64,000 nucleotides of DNA. It comes from Phycisphaerales bacterium (GTDB lineage Bacteria > Planctomycetota > Phycisphaerae > Phycisphaerales > UBA1924). The stretch spans positions 124,001-188,000 of the forward strand of contig JADLFW010000028.1 of the NCBI GenBank assembly GCA_020849615.1, in the 5' to 3' direction. Shown here in pieces: positions 8,969-18,741 of this stretch. Both the position numbers and the translations under genes were made by a program. The notes beneath the pieces are model-generated. The model worked only from the letters and a program-made list of their open reading frames with translations, was not told the DNA's origin and made no database searches. Every line of letters starts with the position of its first letter. Position 1 is the first letter of the stretch.

Positions 8969-11463
8969 TTCCAGTTCGCGGCGTCTGGCTCGTCCACGCC
9001 GTGCTCGTAGGCATAGCTCTGGCATTCGATCTGCAAGTTGCGGAACCTTTCCTTGGCGTGCGCTCCCTTGACGGTCAGCCTCGGCACTCGATCGATGACG
9101 TCCATCGCCAGACTGAACCGGTCGATCTGATTCTGGATCGCGAGTTCCAGTGGCGTGTTGATGTTGCTCTTTTCCTTGTACCCGCGGACGTGCAGGTTGG
9201 AGTGGTTTCGTCGTCTGTACGCGAGCCGATGGATGAGCCAGGGGTATCCGTGGAACGCGAAGATGATCGGTTTGTCCAGCGTGAAGAGCGAATCGAAGTC
9301 GCGGTCGGAGAGCCCGTGCGGGTGCTCGGTCTCCGGCTGGAGCTTGAAGAGGTCCACCACGTTTACGAAGCGGACCTTCAGGTCGGGGAACTCCTTCAGG
9401 AGCAGGTCAAGCGCCGCGAGAGCTTCCTTGGTCGGGATGTCGCCTGCCGACGCCAGCACCACGTCCGGCTCCTGGCCGCGGTCCGTGCTTGCGAAACCCC
9501 AAACGCCGATGCCTTTGGTGCAGTGGACGATCGCGGCGTCCATGTCGAGGTATTGCAGGTGCAGCTGCTTGTCCGACACGATCACGTTCACGTGGCCCTG
9601 GCTGCGCAGGCAGTGGTCCGCGACGGACAAGAGGGTGTTCACGTCCGGCGGAAGATAAATGCGGGTAACGGCGGAGCTCTTGTTCAGGACCACGTCAAGG
9701 AATCCCGGGTCCTGGTGGGTGAACCCGTTGTGGTCCTGCCGCCAGACAGTCGAGGTGATGAGCAGGTTGAGCGATGCGACCGTCGCACGCCACGATAGCT
9801 CATTGCAGACGGTGAGCCATTTGGCGTGCTGGTTGAACATCGAGTCGATCACGTGCGCGAACGCCTCGTAGGTGCTGAAGAACCCGTGGCGCCCGCTCAG
9901 GAGGTACCCCTCGAGCATGCCCTCCAGGGTGTGCTCGCTCAGCATCTCGACGACGCGACCATCCGGGGACAGCTCGGTTCCGTCGGCGTCCTCAGGAAGA
10001 TACGCGTCGAGCCAGAGCTTCTTGGATACTTCGTAGATCGCGCCGAGCCGGTTCGACGTGTTCTCGTCCGGCCCGAACACGCGGAAGTTCCGCATGTTCT
10101 GCTTCATCACGTCGCGGAGGAACACCCCAAGCGGCCGGCAGTTCTCGACTTCTGTTGTCCCGGGCTTGTCCACCGTGACCGCGTAGGCCCGGAAGTCGGG
10201 CATACAGAGCGCGTGTTTCAGATGTCCGCCGTTGGCGTGTGGGTTCGACCCCATGCGCCGAGCGCCGGTCGGAGCCAGGGCCTTCAGCTCCGGTTTGAAC
10301 CGCCCGTCGGCGTCGAACAGCTCGTACGGCTTGTAGCCGCGCAGCCACGTCTCGAGCGTTTTCAATCGCGACGGGTGCTTCTTCACGTCGGCCATCGGTA
10401 CCTGGTGGGCTCTCCAGCTTCCCTCCAGCTTGTACCCGCCCACCTCGGACGGCGACGTCCAGCCCTTCGGGGTACGGAGCACTATCATCGGCCAGCGCGC
10501 GCGGAAGGGCGTTCCGGCCTTTCGAGCTTGTCCTTGGATGGCGCGGATGTCGGCGACGCATACGTCGATCGTGGCTGCCATCGCCTGGTGCATCGAGTCC
10601 GGGTCAGAACCCTCGACGAAGTAGGGGGCCCACCCGGTCCCACGGAAGAATGCCTCCAGTTCCTCGTGAGGCACCCGTGCCCAGATGGTCGGGTTATTGA
10701 TCTTGTAACCGTTGAGGTGGAGGATGGGAAGCACGGCGCCATCGCGGATCGGGTTGAGGAACTTGTTGATGTGCCAACTTGTCGCGAGCGGGCCCGTTTC
10801 AGCCTCGCCGTCGCCGACAACGGCCGCGACGATCAGGTTGGGATTGTCGAAGGCAGCACCGCACGCATGCGAGAGGACATAGCCGAGTTCGCCCCCTTCG
10901 TGGATCGAACCCGGCATTTCCGGCGTGCAGTGGCTGCCGATCCCGCCGGGGGACGAGAATCGCTTGAACAGTCTCTGCATTCCTTCAGCGTCCTCGCCGC
11001 AATCCGGATAGACCTCCGAGTACGAACCCTCGAGGTAGCACGGTCCGATGACTCCGGGCGCGCCGTGCCCCGGCCCCGCCATGAAGATCATGTCGAGATC
11101 CTGTGCTTTGATCGCACGGTTGAGGTGGACATAGCAGAACGCCAGACCGGGGCTTGTTCCCCAATGGCCGAGCATGCGGTCCTTCACATGCTCCGGTCTG
11201 AGCGGCTCTTTCAGTAGCGGGTTAGCCTTGAGGTACGTCATCCCCAGGGCGAGATAGCAGCACGCCTTCCAGTAGGCGTCGATCTTCCGCACCTCGTCCA
11301 CGCTGAGTGGCGAACCGGAAACCGTCGTCCGGGCTTTTCCGTAGGCGCTGATCGATGCCGGCTCCGTCTCGACCTTCCCAGCGCCCGGGGGCTTCGTGTC
11401 GCCCGCAGTGGTCTTGATCCCGGCACCGGGCTTTCGTTTGACATCGGTGGTCGTAACCGTCAT
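8956..11463 (-). CDS. xfp: Xylulose-5-P/fructose-6-P phosphoketolase
   Basis: A thiamine-diphosphate enzyme splitting xylulose 5-P or fructose 6-P into acetyl phosphate plus glyceraldehyde 3-P or erythrose 4-P. At 835 residues it has normal phosphoketolase length plus a 40-residue Lys/Thr/Gly-rich N-terminal extension. Signatures are GHWGTSPG (99-106), GPGHGAPG (130-137) and the TPP/Mg motif GDGEAETG (217-224). The start at 11463 has AAGGAG 8 bases upstream. It is followed by ackA with a 13-base overlap, the classical xfp-ackA pairing, and preceded by a transaldolase fragment and glucan-degrading enzymes that could feed it hexose phosphate. Confidence 0.96.
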   Translation of the reverse strand: MTVTTTDVKRKPGAGIKTTAGDTKPPGAGKVETEPASISAYGKARTTVSGSPLSVDEVRKIDAYWKACCYLALGMTYLKANPLLKEPLRPEHVKDRMLGHWGTSPGLAFCYVHLNRAIKAQDLDMIFMAGPGHGAPGVIGPCYLEGSYSEVYPDCGEDAEGMQRLFKRFSSPGGIGSHCTPEMPGSIHEGGELGYVLSHACGAAFDNPNLIVAAVVGDGEAETGPLATSWHINKFLNPIRDGAVLPILHLNGYKINNPTIWARVPHEELEAFFRGTGWAPYFVEGSDPDSMHQAMAATIDVCVADIRAIQGQARKAGTPFRARWPMIVLRTPKGWTSPSEVGGYKLEGSWRAHQVPMADVKKHPSRLKTLETWLRGYKPYELFDADGRFKPELKALAPTGARRMGSNPHANGGHLKHALCMPDFRAYAVTVDKPGTTEVENCRPLGVFLRDVMKQNMRNFRVFGPDENTSNRLGAIYEVSKKLWLDAYLPEDADGTELSPDGRVVEMLSEHTLEGMLEGYLLSGRHGFFSTYEAFAHVIDSMFNQHAKWLTVCNELSWRATVASLNLLITSTVWRQDHNGFTHQDPGFLDVVLNKSSAVTRIYLPPDVNTLLSVADHCLRSQGHVNVIVSDKQLHLQYLDMDAAIVHCTKGIGVWGFASTDRGQEPDVVLASAGDIPTKEALAALDLLLKEFPDLKVRFVNVVDLFKLQPETEHPHGLSDRDFDSLFTLDKPIIFAFHGYPWLIHRLAYRRRNHSNLHVRGYKEKSNINTPLELAIQNQIDRFSLAMDVIDRVPRLTVKGAHAKERFRNLQIECQSYAYEHGVDEPDAANWKWPR

Positions 11464-11519
11464 CGATGGACTCCTTCTCGTGCCACATGGCTCCGGCTGA
11501 CGTTCCTGTGGACGCCGGA

Positions 11520-11783
11520 TCAGTCGGCGGCTGCCGCGACCGGTCTACACGATTGCTGGAACTCCCGGACGAACTGCTCGAGTCTGCGCGTGTCGCTGCC
11601 GACGCTCGCGTCCTGCCGCAGGGCGTCTTCCAGGAGGTGGCGGTAGGCCGCCCTCTGCGCCGCCTGGTAGATCAGCGTGGGGTTGGTGGTCGCGTCCCGG
11701 GGCCGGTATTGGCCGATGGGCTCGACGTCGCCCGTGTCGGCCACGACGGTTGTGAATCGCCGGAGGGATGCGAGTTGGTTCAT
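11520..11783 (-). pseudogene. Transaldolase N-terminal fragment
   Basis: The 87-residue product begins with a clear transaldolase N-terminus: [20 protein letters not shown] then [17 protein letters not shown]. It contains the early Asp (VADTGD) and Asn (TNP) active-site positions. Transaldolase has about 315 residues; here the frame diverges after about residue 55 and stops, so the Schiff-base lysine and the rest of the barrel are missing. A good ribosome site (GGAGAG) and in-operon position 57 bases before xfp suggest it is still translated. It is either a decayed gene or a retained short peptide; an independent catalytic role is unlikely. Confidence 0.7.
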
Positions 11784-11808
11784 TGGGGCGCTCTCCAGCT
11801 GTTCGCAC

Positions 11809-13491
11809 TCACGAGAAATAGGCCTTGGTGATGTACTGGTGCATCATCCGCTCGGTGTTAAAGAATGAAGCGTTCAGGACGATCGCTCCCTGCATCACGC
11901 GGAGGTAGCGGGCGGGGTCGCGGTAGTACATGGGGACGATCGTCTGTTCCAGCTTGGAGTAGAGCGCCTCGGCGTCGCGTGGCCGATCATGATCGCGCCC
12001 GGGCTCCCCGATCGACCACCCGGTCACATCCTCGATGCACCCCTCCACCCACCATCCGTCGAGCACGCTGAGCGACGGAACGCCATTCACGGCGGCCTTC
12101 ATCCCGCTCGTGCCCGAGGCCTCCATCGGGGGCTCGGGCGTATTCAGCCAGAGATCGCACCCCGCCGTCATGAGCTGACCCAGCCCCATGTCGTAGTTCG
12201 GCAGGTAGACCACCTGGACGGCATCTCGAAGCGTGCCGATGGATCGGAACAGGTCTCGGACCAGTTCCTTGCCCGCTTGGTCGTTCGGGTGGGCCTTTCC
12301 GGCATAGACAACCTGGAACTTACCGACGCGCTCGGCGATGCGGCGGAGGCGCGCGGGATCGTCCATGAGCAGAGTTGGTCGCTTGTACGCGGTGGCGCGT
12401 CGCCCGTAACCGATGGTCAGCGTGCCAGCGTCCAGTGCCACGCCGGTCCGTGACTTTATGTTGTCAAACAGCTCTCGCTTGCACTGCTGGTGCGCGGCGC
12501 GTATCTCGTCCGGCGGGATGTGCACGGCGAACCGCAGGCTCGCGTTGTCGGCCTTCCAGCCCTCGATGTAGCGATCGAAGAGCGCGTGGAACGCCGGTGC
12601 GGCCCAAGTGGCGAGGTGAACGCCGTTGGTGACCGAGTCAACGGACTCTGAGCCGAACATCTTCCGTGACACTTCGCCGTGTCGCTTCGCCACGCCGTTG
12701 ACGTAGTGGCTGAGGTTGAGCGCCGCGTAAGTCATGTTCAGAAGGCCGTCGTGCGTGAAGAGACCGCTGACCTCCAGGGCGTCATGTCGCCCCAGGACCT
12801 CTTTCGCGAGGTCGAGCGGGAAGACGTCGTGCCCGGCCGGGACGGGTGTGTGCGTCGTGAACACACACTTGCGGCGCACCGCGGCGATCGCGTCATCCGT
12901 GACCCGGGTCTCCCCGCGCATGGACATAGTTTGACGCAGGAGTTCGGCCGCGAGCAGCGCGGCGTGCCCTTCGTTCATGTGGTAGCGCGTGATGTCGTGG
13001 TATCCCAGGGCCTGCAGAAGCCGCACGCCGCCGACACCGAGGACCACCTCCTGGCAAAGGCGGTACCGTCGATCGCCGCCGTACAGGTAATGCGTGAGTT
13101 CCCGATCCTGCGGCGCGTTCTCCGGCAGATCGGTGTCCAGGAAAAGCACTGGGACGCGTGCGCCGCCGACGCCCTCGACCTCGCGGCGCCATGCGCGCAC
13201 GGCGACGCTCCGGCCGTGGATCGTCAGCGTCACGCGCGCGGGCAACTCCTCGAGGAAGCCCTCGACATCCCAGCGCGCCGGTGTTTCCGTCTGACGTCCC
13301 AGTTCGTCCAGGTGCTGAACGAAGTACCCGCGCCTGTGCAGCAGCGTGACGGTGACCATCGGCACGCGCAGGTCCGCGGCGGAACGTACGGCGTCCCCGG
13401 CAAGCACGCCCAGCCCACCGCTGTACGTGGGCAGACGCGGATCCACGGCGATCTCCATCGTGAAGTACGCAACTGTCGGACGCGGTTCCAT
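11809..13491 (-). CDS. glgP: Alpha-glucan (glycogen) phosphorylase, short GT35 type
   Basis: Phosphorolyses alpha-1,4-glucan to glucose 1-phosphate. The 560-residue protein is the compact form of the GT35 family (the E. coli enzymes are about 800). It begins [20 protein letters not shown], contains [19 protein letters not shown], and carries the PLP site [14 protein letters not shown] with the lysine at residue 465. The start at 13491 has AAGGAGG about 5 bases upstream. It lies 12 bases after the GH13 gene in the same operon. With GH13 and GT4 partners it suggests storage-glucan turnover feeding phosphoketolase. Confidence 0.92.
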   Translation of the reverse strand: MEPRPTVAYFTMEIAVDPRLPTYSGGLGVLAGDAVRSAADLRVPMVTVTLLHRRGYFVQHLDELGRQTETPARWDVEGFLEELPARVTLTIHGRSVAVRAWRREVEGVGGARVPVLFLDTDLPENAPQDRELTHYLYGGDRRYRLCQEVVLGVGGVRLLQALGYHDITRYHMNEGHAALLAAELLRQTMSMRGETRVTDDAIAAVRRKCVFTTHTPVPAGHDVFPLDLAKEVLGRHDALEVSGLFTHDGLLNMTYAALNLSHYVNGVAKRHGEVSRKMFGSESVDSVTNGVHLATWAAPAFHALFDRYIEGWKADNASLRFAVHIPPDEIRAAHQQCKRELFDNIKSRTGVALDAGTLTIGYGRRATAYKRPTLLMDDPARLRRIAERVGKFQVVYAGKAHPNDQAGKELVRDLFRSIGTLRDAVQVVYLPNYDMGLGQLMTAGCDLWLNTPEPPMEASGTSGMKAAVNGVPSLSVLDGWWVEGCIEDVTGWSIGEPGRDHDRPRDAEALYSKLEQTIVPMYYRDPARYLRVMQGAIVLNASFFNTERMMHQYITKAYFS

Positions 13492-13503
13492 CGAACCTCC
13501 TTC

Positions 13504-15285
13504 TCAGGCTGGCCTGAGCTCCCACACCACCGCCCCGCATGGCGGAAGATCCAGCGGCACCACCGGCGTGTCGAAACTCCCTTCCCGATCGCCCAGCCGC
13601 TCACGGCCCGCGATCCGGCCGGCGTGATCCATGACGCCGGCGAGATCGCAGGTCACGTGCTGCCAGCGATGGATGTCAAAGTTACACGCGACCAGGAACC
13701 CGCTGCCCGGCCCGTCCGGATCGCGCCGGAACGCGGCCATGACCGCCTCGTGCTCGTTGTCCACGAACTCGCAGTTCCCACCGTGCCGGAACGCCGCGTG
13801 GGCCGCCAGCAACTGGTTCACCGACCGGATCAGCTGCGCGAACCTGGGCTCGCCGGAGGGAGTTACCCGCGGCCGGATCCCGATGAAGTTGGTCTTTTCC
13901 GGCGCTCCCCACTCGACGCCCTGAGGCATTCCCGTGCTGCCGGTTCCGAGCAAGGCGCACGCGACATAGCGCGGCACGGTCGATTCCGCAACCCCGAACT
14001 CCTGAGCCGGAGAGCCCGAGTCATGCGAGGTGATGGGCGTGAAGTACCGGATGCGATCGGAGAGCCGGTGCACATAGCGAAGGTACCGGCGCAGGTCCGG
14101 CACGAACCGGTAGCTCCAGGGCGTGGCGAGGACAAGGTTGAGCGCCCATTCCGGCACGTTGTTGAGCAGAGTCACGTCGTCGGTGAAGTACTCGGCGAGC
14201 GTGCCGAGTGAGGGACACTCAAGCAGCAGCCGGTGCGCGATGCACTTGATGAACTCCGGGTGGCTCGAGTGCAGGTTGTCGAAGCGCACCAGGCCCCCCG
14301 TCTGCTCGGCGTACCGCGCCCAGAATAGCGCGTAACGGGTCATGTACTCCCACACCTCAGCCCTGATCACGTCGGAGGGGTGCTCGTAGTTGACGAGCAC
14401 CAGATCATCCCACGTGTGCCACCCGCCGTCTGCCCAATACCGCGCGCGCCTGTTGCCGTCGGGGCTGTTCTGGTCGGGGACGATCCACGCCGGTGCGCGA
14501 CGCGCCATGGTGCTGTGGACGCCCACGTGGTTGAGGACCAGGTCGAAGCACAGTGCCAGGCCGAGCTTTTTGGCCCGCGCGATGAACTCTTCGAGCTGGT
14601 CCAGTCCGTCACCCTGCGCTCCGTCCATCAGGTAGGCGTGATCGATGTCGAAGAGGTCCTTGGCCGCGTAGGGACTCTGCGAGTCGTCGAGGCGTGTAAC
14701 CGGCAGAACGTGGACCGCATTGAAGCCCATGTCCCTGATCCGGGCGAGGTCCGCCGTCCAGTCGCCGATTCTGCCAGACACTGTCGGGATCAGCGTGTAG
14801 AGCGTCAGCCCATCCGTCTGCGGAGGGTCTACCATGAGCCAGGCGTCGGGGGCCGCGTCCCGGATCCAACTGGCGCCCCCGTCGGCCGACGCTCGGGCGC
14901 GGAACCAGTAAAGTCCCTGTCTCTCAGGCGTGACCCAACAGCGAAAGGTGTGATCGTCAATCCGTTCGAACGGGAACGTGGCGAGATCACTTTGCGTCGG
15001 TGCATTGAGCGATGTGTCCAGGCACAGCACCATCCCCTCGGGCGGCGTGATATCGGACGTGACCGAGACTTCGAAGACGCAGCCCTGGAACGCACGCGAG
15101 AACTCCTGGCGCCCCACCGGGTACGAGCGGCGAATGGACGGGCCTATCACGGGAGTGCGCGGGCGTTCCGGGAGATTCGGAATAGCAGCTCGCCCGATCC
15201 GCCGGCCCGTTTCGTCGCCAAGGCGAGGCCGCGCCCGCGCGTCTGACCGCAGCAGTTCGACCTTGGGTGAGTGCTTGGTGCTCAA
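13504..15285 (-). CDS. GH13 alpha-amylase-family enzyme
   Basis: A 593-residue intracellular GH13 enzyme (no signal peptide). An N-terminal beta domain (about 60-155) precedes the TIM barrel. GH13 region I is DLVLNHVG (248-255), the nucleophile is D336 in RFDN, the acid/base is E365 in LAEYF, and the transition-state Asp is D422 in SHDSGS; a C-terminal beta domain follows. All three catalytic acids are present. The specificity (debranching, maltosyl transfer or alpha-amylase) cannot be settled here. The start is TTG at 15285, with GGAG 7 bases upstream, overlapping the preceding gene's TGA as TTGA. It acts with glgP next door. Confidence 0.85.
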   Translation of the reverse strand: MSTKHSPKVELLRSDARARPRLGDETGRRIGRAAIPNLPERPRTPVIGPSIRRSYPVGRQEFSRAFQGCVFEVSVTSDITPPEGMVLCLDTSLNAPTQSDLATFPFERIDDHTFRCWVTPERQGLYWFRARASADGGASWIRDAAPDAWLMVDPPQTDGLTLYTLIPTVSGRIGDWTADLARIRDMGFNAVHVLPVTRLDDSQSPYAAKDLFDIDHAYLMDGAQGDGLDQLEEFIARAKKLGLALCFDLVLNHVGVHSTMARRAPAWIVPDQNSPDGNRRARYWADGGWHTWDDLVLVNYEHPSDVIRAEVWEYMTRYALFWARYAEQTGGLVRFDNLHSSHPEFIKCIAHRLLLECPSLGTLAEYFTDDVTLLNNVPEWALNLVLATPWSYRFVPDLRRYLRYVHRLSDRIRYFTPITSHDSGSPAQEFGVAESTVPRYVACALLGTGSTGMPQGVEWGAPEKTNFIGIRPRVTPSGEPRFAQLIRSVNQLLAAHAAFRHGGNCEFVDNEHEAVMAAFRRDPDGPGSGFLVACNFDIHRWQHVTCDLAGVMDHAGRIAGRERLGDREGSFDTPVVPLDLPPCGAVVWELRPA

Positions 15286-15521
15286 CGGGGATCTCCAGTC
15301 TGCTGGGTCCTGCCTACCCCGACTCGCCCGGTCATCACGTCCGCGACAAACTTGCGCACCGCGGGCGACGGCTCATGAGCCGCATGCTCTGCGAACTCCG
15401 CGGGCTCATCGTCCGTAGGCATGTACCAGTCTGTGCATGAACGCTCGCAGTCGGGCTCGTCGTGGCCGCCCCTCCAAGGCCATGCAACCGGGTGCTTTGG
15501 GTGTCGCGTGTACTTGCGCAT
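15282..15521 (-). CDS. Small hypothetical protein, 79 residues
   Basis: Unrecognised short soluble protein starting MRKYTRHPKHPVAWPW, rich in His, Arg and acidic residues, with Cys near the middle (DCERSCTDWY). The ATG at 15521 has GGGAGAG about 6 bases upstream. Its stop overlaps the TTG start of the GH13 gene (TTGA), so the two are translationally coupled, which is the main reason to accept it as real. A tryptophan/proline-rich N-terminus and an acidic middle are the only notable features. Confidence 0.6.
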   Translation of the reverse strand: MRKYTRHPKHPVAWPWRGGHDEPDCERSCTDWYMPTDDEPAEFAEHAAHEPSPAVRKFVADVMTGRVGVGRTQQTGDPR

Positions 15522-15626
15522 CAGGATCTCTCCCTCTCGCGGCATCCTCTGGTCGTGTGCGGGTGGCAACGCCGATATGCGCCGTACACGACAGGGGTGG
15601 GCCGGCACGCAGGCGTTGATAAGGGG

Positions 15627-15890
15627 TCACGGATGGGCACTCTGGCGTCGAGCCGAAGGCATCCGCATTGGCGTTGGCTTGCCCGTCGCGGCCACCCCCT
15701 TGTCCTCGACGCGCCGTGTGTCCCGTTCGGCCTGCAGCCAATCTGAGTGCGCGTCGCCCGGAGCACCGCTCGCCACGCGCGCAAGGAAGATCTCATACGC
15801 ACGGAAACGTACCGCTTCCACGCTTGTCTCGGGGAGAGAAGGCCGGTCCCCGCCCCCGCGGTTCGCGTTCTGGCCTGTCTTCGACGACAT
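15627..15890 (-). CDS. DUF2934-domain protein
   Basis: An 87-residue protein with a DUF2934 core: VRFRAYEIFLARVASGAPGD followed by HSDWLQAERD (about residues 26-55), matching the family pattern ..RAYEL...RG..PG....DWLQAE. The function of the family is unknown; such small proteins are often found near stress and storage-carbon genes (general knowledge, not shown here). The ATG at 15890 is preceded by AGGAG at 7 bases. It sits between the glycosyltransferase and the glucan-degradation genes, in the same direction. The C-terminal 30 residues are low-complexity and basic. Confidence 0.75.
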   Translation of the reverse strand: MSSKTGQNANRGGGDRPSLPETSVEAVRFRAYEIFLARVASGAPGDAHSDWLQAERDTRRVEDKGVAATGKPTPMRMPSARRQSAHP

Positions 15891-15960
15891 GCTTTGGCTC
15901 CTGCTCGGTTGAGGTCCCAACCTCCTGAGCGACCAGACCACCGTTTGGTGGACATCCAGA

Positions 15961-17127
15961 TCAGTTGAGCGACCCATATACCGACTCGGTCCGCTCCGCG
16001 ATGGCATCCCACGAGAACTTGGTCTCCGCCGTCCGCCGTCCGCGGCAACCCATTTCACCCGCCGCATCCAGGTCCCGCAGGGCGGTCCCGACGCCCCAGC
16101 CGATCGAGTCCCGGTTGTCGGAAACAACCCATCCGGTCTCACCATGACGCACGAACTCGGCGGGCCCCCCATTCCGCGTGACAACCACCGGCTTTGCGGC
16201 ACCCCAAGACTCCAGAATCACGATCCCAAACGGCTCGTTTCGGCTGGGAACACACACGACGTCCGCCGCCTTGTACATGCCCACCAGCTCGGCGGGGCTC
16301 CGGTAACCGACGAATCGCGCCGCGCTCCTCAGACCCATGCCCTCCACCCGCCGCTCCAGTTGGCCGCGCATGTCGCCGTCACCGGCAAAGACGAACTTGG
16401 CGCGCGGGTGGTAATGAACCAGACCGGGCATGCTCTCTACCAGCAAGTCGGGGCCCTTCTGCCAGGCCATTCGGCCCACGAAGAGCACGACCGGGTCTTG
16501 GCCCCCGATCTCCATGCCGCTGCGCACCCGAGCCACGTCCGTGTCGGCGTCGAACCTGTGAACATCGACGCCGTTGTAGATCACACTGGCTTTCTCCGCT
16601 GGCAACTGGTACAGCCAGCGAGCCTCATCGAGCAGCGCGCACGAGACGCAGATCACGCGGTCTGCCACGTACGCCCCCTCCCACTCGGTCGACCGGACCC
16701 GCTCCGACCGGCCGTTGGCCAGAGTGTTGCCGCAGCGGCCATACTCGGTCGAATGCAGCGTGAGCACCGCGTGCCGGCCCAGGTCGTTCTTGGCCTTGAT
16801 CAGCGCCCGCACACACATCCAATCATGCGCGTGGACGACGTCGAACGTGTGGTCGTAGAACGCCTCGGCTTCCACCAGGCGCGCCACCATGCTGTCGCAC
16901 ATTCGGCCCACGTAAGCGCCGAAATCCGCGTCGGGATTGAATGGGCAGCGGTGATAGTGGACCCCGTTGACGCACTCGTACCGCCGCTGGCCCGCGTCCA
17001 ACCGGGTGAACAGGTGGACATCGTGGCCCCGCGCGTACAGGCCATCGGCCAGTTCCGACACGTGCGCCGCCACGCCCCCGACCCGGATCGAGTGCAACGA
17101 CTCCCACGACATGAGCGCGATTCGCAT
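15961..17127 (-). CDS. GT4-family glycosyltransferase (glycogen-synthase-like)
   Basis: A 388-residue GT-B retaining glycosyltransferase. The N-terminal Rossmann domain begins MRIALMSWESLHSIRVGGVA with the acceptor/phosphate-binding GG. The C-terminal domain has VVLFVGRMAWQKGPDLLVES, and the E-x7-E motif EPFGIVILE is intact. The start at 17127 has AAGGAGAG 5 bases upstream. Being first in the run that contains glgP and GH13, it is a candidate NDP-glucose-dependent glucan synthase; GT4 members also make sucrose-like sugars or cell-surface glycans, so the substrate is inferred from neighbours only. Confidence 0.88.
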   Translation of the reverse strand: MRIALMSWESLHSIRVGGVAAHVSELADGLYARGHDVHLFTRLDAGQRRYECVNGVHYHRCPFNPDADFGAYVGRMCDSMVARLVEAEAFYDHTFDVVHAHDWMCVRALIKAKNDLGRHAVLTLHSTEYGRCGNTLANGRSERVRSTEWEGAYVADRVICVSCALLDEARWLYQLPAEKASVIYNGVDVHRFDADTDVARVRSGMEIGGQDPVVLFVGRMAWQKGPDLLVESMPGLVHYHPRAKFVFAGDGDMRGQLERRVEGMGLRSAARFVGYRSPAELVGMYKAADVVCVPSRNEPFGIVILESWGAAKPVVVTRNGGPAEFVRHGETGWVVSDNRDSIGWGVGTALRDLDAAGEMGCRGRRTAETKFSWDAIAERTESVYGSLN

Positions 17128-17373
17128 CTTCGCTCTCCTTCGACCGCCGCTGGCGGACGCCGAACGGCGTTCCTCCCACCTTCGGTCACCGCCTGTGCTC
17201 CTGCTCACTTTCATTCGTCGGCGTCACTTCGCCCGTCATCAGGTGCTTCACCGGAAGCGCTACGCAACCGTGCTCAGGCCCGCGGTGTCGCATCGCGCTG
17301 TGCCGCCAAATGTGCGATTGGTTCATTCTCTCGCGAGGAACCACACGGCACTCAAGGAAATGGCCCCGTTCTG

Positions 17374-17676
17374 CTACGGCGCCGGGTTGTCCCGCGGAGC
17401 ATCGCCGCGAATCCCTGTGGGGGCCCGGGCCGCCCGCTGTCCTCGCCGCGGCTTCTCGATCAGGCCCAGGCAAACGAGGAACTCGCTGGCCCGCTCTATT
17501 TCCCAGCGCGTGAAGCCTCGGAGGCACTCGGGCTGATCCGCACCACCCATCAGGTCCGATGGGTATGGCCGGAACCCTCCCCCCTGCTTCCAGAACTTGT
17601 TCGCGGCCCACAAGGCGGTTTCCGCCGCCAGGACCGGGCGATCCGCATCCACCTGTAATTCCGGGGGTGTTTCCAT
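17374..17676 (-). CDS. Small hypothetical protein, 100 residues
   Basis: Unrecognised soluble protein. Its middle looks like a genuine fold: ALWAANKFWKQGGGFRPYP and RGFTRWEIERASEFLVCLGL, with helical amphipathic spacing and aromatic residues, unlike neighbouring antisense frames. The ATG at 17676 is weakly supported (GGAAG about 9 bases upstream). The C-terminal 25 residues are Arg/Ala/Pro-rich. It may be the first gene of the minus-strand run, 246 bases before the glycosyltransferase. Confidence 0.5.
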   Translation of the reverse strand: METPPELQVDADRPVLAAETALWAANKFWKQGGGFRPYPSDLMGGADQPECLRGFTRWEIERASEFLVCLGLIEKPRRGQRAARAPTGIRGDAPRDNPAP

Positions 17677-18084
17677 GTGTGAGCTTCCATCGGTGTGGAC
17701 CTGGCGCCCGGCTTCACGATCCGTGGAGGTCTCCGGGTTCCTGGTGTGCGTGAGCGGCCAACTGTGAAAGTCGATGACACGCGCGAGCCATTGACTGAGC
17801 GGACCAGGCCCGAAGGGTGGACATCCATCCCTGCGCGGTCCCATCGAGGGCGGTCGCCGCGTGCCGGCGCTCCTACTTCGGCGTCAGGGAATCGCGGAAT
17901 CATATTGTGAGGAACCCGCCGCGATGGCGCGGCAACTGAGCCGCGAGTGACGCGCTCGGCCTCTTCTGCGGGATGGCGGGCCAAGCGGAGGGGGCCTCTC
18001 ACAGCCGTTGTGCAGGAATGGAGCTAGACTCACACGCCCATGATTTGTTAGCATTCCAGGACCGGTGCTGCGCCTGAGACCTCC
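17677..18084. other. Divergent intergenic region
   Basis: About 400 bases between the leftward small hypothetical gene and the rightward sigma-factor gene, so it should hold promoters for both directions. No convincing -35/-10 pair, operator or RNA gene stands out. A short GC-rich palindrome (CCGCGATGGCGCGG) at about 17919-17932 is visible, but nothing shows it is functional. Confidence 0.4.
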
Positions 18085-18741
18085 ATGCACGACCATCGCA
18101 CCACAGCTTCCGTGCAGCGATACCTGGTCGCGCTCGCGGGCCACGAAGATCCCGACCCGATCGTGAGGGCGCTCCTTGCCCGAGCGGCCGCGAGGCTCCA
18201 GGGTCTGTGCACCAATATGCTGCGCAAGCAGTACCCCAGACTGATGCACGGGCCCCTCGGCGTCCAAGAAGACGAGATGCTCAGCCTGCTCGTCGAACGA
18301 TTAATCAAGGCCATGCGTCAGGTCAGACCCTCCACGGTGCGCGAGTTCTTCGCGCTAGCCAACCAGCACCTCCGCTGGGAACTCAACGAGTTCGCCCGCC
18401 GTCTGGCCAGCCGGCCGCGAATGCACGCTCTGGCGGATGACATCGCGACCACGGGCCCGCCGACCGAGGTCCCGATCGAGGCCGCGGGCATCCGGCAGAT
18501 CCTGGAGGCGATCGACCGTCTCCCGGAGGATGAGCGCGAGGTCTTCAGTCTTGTCCACATCCAGGGACTTACGCACGCCGAGACCGCCCATGTGCTCGAC
18601 GTCTCCACCAAGACCGTCCAGCGCAGGCTCCACCAAGCCGTGAGTGCGCTGGCCGGCGAGTTGAGCGGTCTTGTTGCGGGGGATTTGGGGCACGCTTCCG
18701 CTGAGGGTCTCTTGGCATCTGACGACAGCGCCGATCCGTGA
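18085..18741 (+). CDS. ECF-type RNA polymerase sigma factor
   Basis: A 218-residue sigma-70-family protein. A divergent region 2 lies at about 20-115 (TVREFFALANQHLRWELNEF). A clear region 4 is at about 138-195: ILEAIDRLPEDEREVFSLVH, then LTHAETAHVLDVSTKTVQRR, a helix-turn-helix. The layout resembles planctomycete ECF groups that are genetically linked to Ser/Thr kinases. Its stop overlaps the kinase start as GTGA, so the pair is translationally coupled. The linked kinase likely takes the place of an anti-sigma factor or modulates sigma activity (inference from known planctomycete pairs). Confidence 0.85.
   Translation: MHDHRTTASVQRYLVALAGHEDPDPIVRALLARAAARLQGLCTNMLRKQYPRLMHGPLGVQEDEMLSLLVERLIKAMRQVRPSTVREFFALANQHLRWELNEFARRLASRPRMHALADDIATTGPPTEVPIEAAGIRQILEAIDRLPEDEREVFSLVHIQGLTHAETAHVLDVSTKTVQRRLHQAVSALAGELSGLVAGDLGHASAEGLLASDDSADP

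Noticed and set aside
9826-11217. A 463-residue plus-strand frame
   Set aside because: Opposite strand of phosphoketolase, which has all catalytic motifs.
17844-18002. Overlapping minus-strand frames upstream of the 100-residue hypothetical gene
   Set aside because: Arg/Pro-rich composition and no ribosome site; treated as upstream non-coding DNA.
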